A stretch of 64,000 bases of DNA, taken from positions 1,528,501-1,592,500 of the forward strand of contig NZ_CP038439.1 in assembly GCF_004683865.2 (NCBI RefSeq), given 5' to 3'. Below are positions 61,806 through 64,000 of this stretch, one piece after another. The translations under genes and the position numbers were made by a program. Each line of letters starts with the position of its first letter. Position 1 is the stretch's first letter. The notes below the pieces were generated by a model that was not told the origin of the DNA, ran no database searches, and worked only from the letters and a program-made list of their open reading frames with translations. This DNA comes from Paracoccus liaowanqingii (GTDB taxonomy: Bacteria > Pseudomonadota > Alphaproteobacteria > Rhodobacterales > Rhodobacteraceae).

Positions 61806-62255
61806 TTACGCGGCCGGGACGGTGTAGGTGTTGGCGATGATCACATCGGCCAAGGCACCCGCACTGTATGCGCCGGGGGTGTCATCGAAGAATGCCACAA
61901 CGGGCGTGGCGGCGGTGGCGGCGGTCAGGCGCCCGGCAGCGCCGATGGTCAGGGGGGCGCCCTTCGCATAGGTCGCGGCGGCAAGGCGGGCCTGATAGAT
62001 CTGGCCCGGCTCGAGGTGATAGGCCACGCCGGTGTCGCCGGACGCATAGGCCGTGTCGATGTCCTGGTCCTTGAACTCCATGTTCGTCAGGATCATGGGC
62101 AGCTTGGCCAGCGCGGTGGTCAGCTGGATCAGGGTGGTGGCCCCGGCCTCGACAAAGGTGCCGGGCAGATAGGCCCCCGCCACGGTCTTGTCGCTGATGG
62201 TGCGCGGCTGCCAGCCGGTCGTGACCGGGCCGCGATAGATGACGTTGCCTGCCAT
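61806..62255 (-). CDS. Phage capsid decoration (cement) protein
   Basis: 149-residue protein with YRGPVTTGWQPRTISDKTVAGAYLPGTFVEAG and GKAPLTIGAAG-type repeats, a pattern of DUF2190-like head-decoration proteins. It lies directly before the major capsid gene. Confidence 0.75.
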   Translation of the reverse strand: MAGNVIYRGPVTTGWQPRTISDKTVAGAYLPGTFVEAGATTLIQLTTALAKLPMILTNMEFKDQDIDTAYASGDTGVAYHLEPGQIYQARLAAATYAKGAPLTIGAAGRLTAATAATPVVAFFDDTPGAYSAGALADVIIANTYTVPAA

Positions 62256-62627
62256 TTACTTGGCCTCCATGCCGGCGTTCAGATCGACGCCCGAGAACTC
62301 GTCATCCGCGTTCGTGGTGAGGGGGGCGCCGCTCAGGCCAAAGGCCTTGCCCGGCTTGGCGCGCTCGGCCAGCTTGCGGGCGGCATTCAGGGTCAGCTCC
62401 TTGGCCGAGTCCTCGTCCAGGATGTTCGCCTTGACGATGGCCGCGACGTGACCGGCCAGCTCGGCGTCGTCTTTCGCCTTCTGGTTGGTTTGCATCTCGG
62501 CCAGATTGTCGGTCAGCGGCTTGATGGCGTTGGCCACGGCCCCGGCGATGTCCAGCTTGTCCAGCGTTTCCGAGAGGGTGTTCACCTTCGCGGAAAGGCC
62601 GTCAAACTGCTCTTTCGTGACAGTCAT
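62256..62627 (-). CDS. Internal-start scaffold protein (lambda Nu3-like)
   Basis: In-frame ATG at 62627 preceded by AAAGGA with an 8-base spacer. It would give the C-terminal 123 residues (MTVTKEQFDGLSAKVNTL ...), a coiled-coil scaffold, separately from the full-length protease. Internal initiation in protease-scaffold genes is known in lambda (C/Nu3). Confidence 0.55.
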   Translation of the reverse strand: MTVTKEQFDGLSAKVNTLSETLDKLDIAGAVANAIKPLTDNLAEMQTNQKAKDDAELAGHVAAIVKANILDEDSAKELTLNAARKLAERAKPGKAFGLSGAPLTTNADDEFSGVDLNAGMEAK

Positions 62628-63377
62628 GTCGTCGTCCTTTCTGTTTTGTGTAGATTCCCGCTCGGCAGGCAGTGCCCCCAGAATTGCGGCCTTCATTCGC
62701 TCCCAGACCGTGGCTCTTTCCAGCCGGTCAGCAGCTTCGAGCAGGCGGAGGCCTGCCCAATCCAGTTCGCGCTCGGCGTCATCGATCGCCGAGTTGATGA
62801 CCTCGATGTCCTCGCCCTTCGAATTGACGAAGATGCCCACGCCCTGATCAGGGGTGGCGGCGCCTTCCTCGTTAAGGAGCAGCGCGTCATGGTCCCAGTA
62901 GATGTCGCGGGCGTCATGCTTGAAGCCCTCGCCGTTCGCCACCGGCTCGAGGCGGCACAGCAGCCCGGTCGAGGTGTGGATCGGGTCACCGGCATTGATC
63001 GCGGCCAGCACCGCCTTGCCGCCTTCGGTGCGCCCCGCGACCTCGATGTCGATCACCTTGTCGAGCAGCACCCGGCCGCCCTCCTGGCGCGCGTTCTCGT
63101 TCCAGGCGCCGATGTAGCCGACGTTGATGCCCTCGGGGTCCGACGCACTGACGAACTTGCCGTTGACGGTCGGGTGGCCGAGAGGCGCCGGGGTGCGGTT
63201 AAGCCCGGCGAAGGACTTGGCGATCTCGTCGGCGGGATAGCGGATCCCGTTCATGACCACGTTGTCGGGCAGCGTGGCCGACGGCACGACCAGCACGTCG
63301 CGCCCATTGCGCTTCTCGCTGCGGACCGCCTTGACGTTGGCGTTCGAGCGGACATTCACGCGGACCTGCTTATGCAT
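62256..63377 (-). CDS. Phage prohead protease/scaffold (DUF2213-like)
   Basis: 373-residue protein. The N-terminal 250 residues fit DUF2213 (MNGIRYPADEIAKSFAGL, APLGHPTVNGKFVSASDPEGINVGYIGAW). The C-terminal third is a charged helix ending at the scaffold. The start is one of two ATGs (63380, 63377) after GAAGGAGACG. Proteolytic activity is inferred from family. A second start inside the frame makes the scaffold alone. Confidence 0.8.
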   Translation of the reverse strand: MHKQVRVNVRSNANVKAVRSEKRNGRDVLVVPSATLPDNVVMNGIRYPADEIAKSFAGLNRTPAPLGHPTVNGKFVSASDPEGINVGYIGAWNENARQEGGRVLLDKVIDIEVAGRTEGGKAVLAAINAGDPIHTSTGLLCRLEPVANGEGFKHDARDIYWDHDALLLNEEGAATPDQGVGIFVNSKGEDIEVINSAIDDAERELDWAGLRLLEAADRLERATVWERMKAAILGALPAERESTQNRKDDDMTVTKEQFDGLSAKVNTLSETLDKLDIAGAVANAIKPLTDNLAEMQTNQKAKDDAELAGHVAAIVKANILDEDSAKELTLNAARKLAERAKPGKAFGLSGAPLTTNADDEFSGVDLNAGMEAK

Positions 63378-64000
63378 CATCGTCTCCTTCGACGTCGTCC
63401 AGCGCATCGGGGCCTTCGCCCTCGTGCCCCGTGACCATGCGGATTTCGCCGACCGAATAGACCGGCTCCATCGGCATCTTGGCGTTGATTTCGGCCATCT
63501 TCCCGGCACGCTCGATCTTCTCGGCCATCCCGCTTTCGGTCAGGTCGGACCAGTGCAGATGCCAGTCGCGCTCGGGCAGGATGCCGAAGCCCTCCAGCCG
63601 GTTCGTCAGCGCCAGAATGTTCGGGATCACTGAATCCTTGCGGCGGGCCGCGTTGGTGCGGGCCCAGTCCATCGCGTCCTCGGTGCTGGCCCGCTCGCCG
63701 GTCTGGTTGCCCACGAGGATCTTTTGCGGGATGCCGATCGAGGCCGCGAAGGACGACAGCGCGATGGCGAAGAAGTGCTCGGGGCTGGGCAGCGTGATGC
63801 CGAGGGTCTTGGCCTCGATGCCTTGTAGCAGCAGCAGTTTGTCGAAGCCTTTTTGCCAGTCGCCGACCTGCTCATCCATCCTGTCGACCACCTCGCCGAC
63901 CGGGACATTCATGGCCTCGGCCATGTCGCGCAGCTTGGCCTCTGGCGACATCGACAAGACCGGCGCCGACTTGGCGTTCTTCCAGAATCCCTCGCCGCCG
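63370..64000 (-). CDS. Phage portal-type protein (DUF1073/Acb1-like group), cut by window edge
   Basis: The last 210 residues of a longer protein that continues beyond base 64000; the frame is open to the edge. The visible part has SIGIPQKILVGNQTGERASTEDAMDW and PEAKLRDMAEAMN, typical of the DUF1073 portal group, some of which are annotated as Acb1-like anti-CBASS proteins. It precedes the protease gene, as expected for a portal. Confidence 0.75.
   Translation of the reverse strand, partial: GGEGFWKNAKSAPVLSMSPEAKLRDMAEAMNVPVGEVVDRMDEQVGDWQKGFDKLLLLQGIEAKTLGITLPSPEHFFAIALSSFAASIGIPQKILVGNQTGERASTEDAMDWARTNAARRKDSVIPNILALTNRLEGFGILPERDWHLHWSDLTESGMAEKIERAGKMAEINAKMPMEPVYSVGEIRMVTGHEGEGPDALDDVEGDDDA

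Larger units (their letters stand above)
37257..64000. mobile_element. Prophage (left part; continues past window edge)
   Basis: Tailed-phage genome with siphovirus-like organisation. It is bounded on the left by a tRNA-Val fragment and runs off the right edge inside the portal gene. Almost all structural and lysis genes are on the minus strand. Cargo genes on the plus strand lie at the left end and in the middle of the tail module. No integrase, repressor, replication gene or terminase is in the window. Confidence 0.93.

Noticed and set aside
61251..63434. 727-residue plus-strand frame opposite the capsid genes
   Set aside because: Antisense shadow; the phage genes on the other strand are clear.
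37257..64000. Gene transfer agent instead of prophage
   Set aside because: Gene order, a long tape measure, the attachment site and cargo genes fit a complete phage. The capsid and protease families differ from the RcGTA type.
1..64000. CRISPR arrays and insertion sequences
   Set aside because: No regularly spaced direct repeats and no transposase-like sequence were seen on either strand.

Overview
The window looks like chromosomal DNA of a high-GC alphaproteobacterium of the Rhodobacteraceae/Paracoccaceae, plausibly Paracoccus. The genus is an inference. It rests on family content and gene order: a fused pntA with pntB, the DUF6456/DUF6477 pair, a divergent oxyR-katA pair, an IalB-family protein, and a GC-rich hairpin followed by a GGGATATTT-type motif of the kind I associate with Rhodobacterales intergenic regions.

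Bases 1-24345 are mostly housekeeping and stress genes. Transhydrogenase pntAB is followed by a DUF3422 membrane protein, a 24-residue lipoprotein, redox-type small proteins, a phosphoglycolate-phosphatase-like HAD enzyme and the bolA-grxD pair. Next come a membrane/DUF883 stress pair, tRNA-Leu(CAA), lipA, and an oxidative-stress block (peroxiredoxin, oxyR, katA) with overlapping dyads between oxyR and katA. Then follow DUF6456/DUF6477, a HerA-like ATPase, an IalB-family exported protein, an ACP-KAS-LpxD operon, and a divergent pair of cell-wall enzymes (L,D-transpeptidase and a MepK-like peptidase).

Bases 24342-32776 hold a pyrimidine-catabolism block. A RutR-type regulator is divergent from an operon encoding an omega-transaminase, a beta-ureidopropionase-like amidohydrolase, a dihydropyrimidinase and a complete ABC importer. 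A near-perfect RutR operator lies just upstream of the first enzyme gene. An RND efflux pump and its adaptor (32826-37137) close the core-genome part.

From about 37257 to the right edge the window is a tailed-phage prophage, not complete here. Its left end is marked by the 3' half of a tRNA-Val(TAC) gene, read as an attachment site. Behind it lie two sulfotransferase-like cargo genes on the + strand. On the - strand, read from right to left, is a siphovirus-like morphogenesis module: portal (cut by the edge), protease/scaffold, decoration, major capsid, connectors, tail tube, tail chaperones, tape measure, distal tail and fibres, endolysin, holin. The tail chaperone pair has a canonical T-TTT-TTG slippery site and a start-less second reading frame, which indicates programmed -1 frameshifting. 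The capsid protease gene has a well-placed internal start for a scaffold. Integrase, repressor and terminase must lie beyond base 64000.

The most unusual segment is 52988-55245. Between the tail chaperone and the tape measure, where lambda-like phages have nothing, this prophage carries a zinc-ribbon YbjQ-type protein, a small protein resembling a family found in accessory regions, and a DUF6414 protein with a tiny coiled-coil ORF overlapping its start. Two of these genes run against the structural operon. I read this as a cargo island of unknown function, possibly involved in defence or superinfection exclusion.
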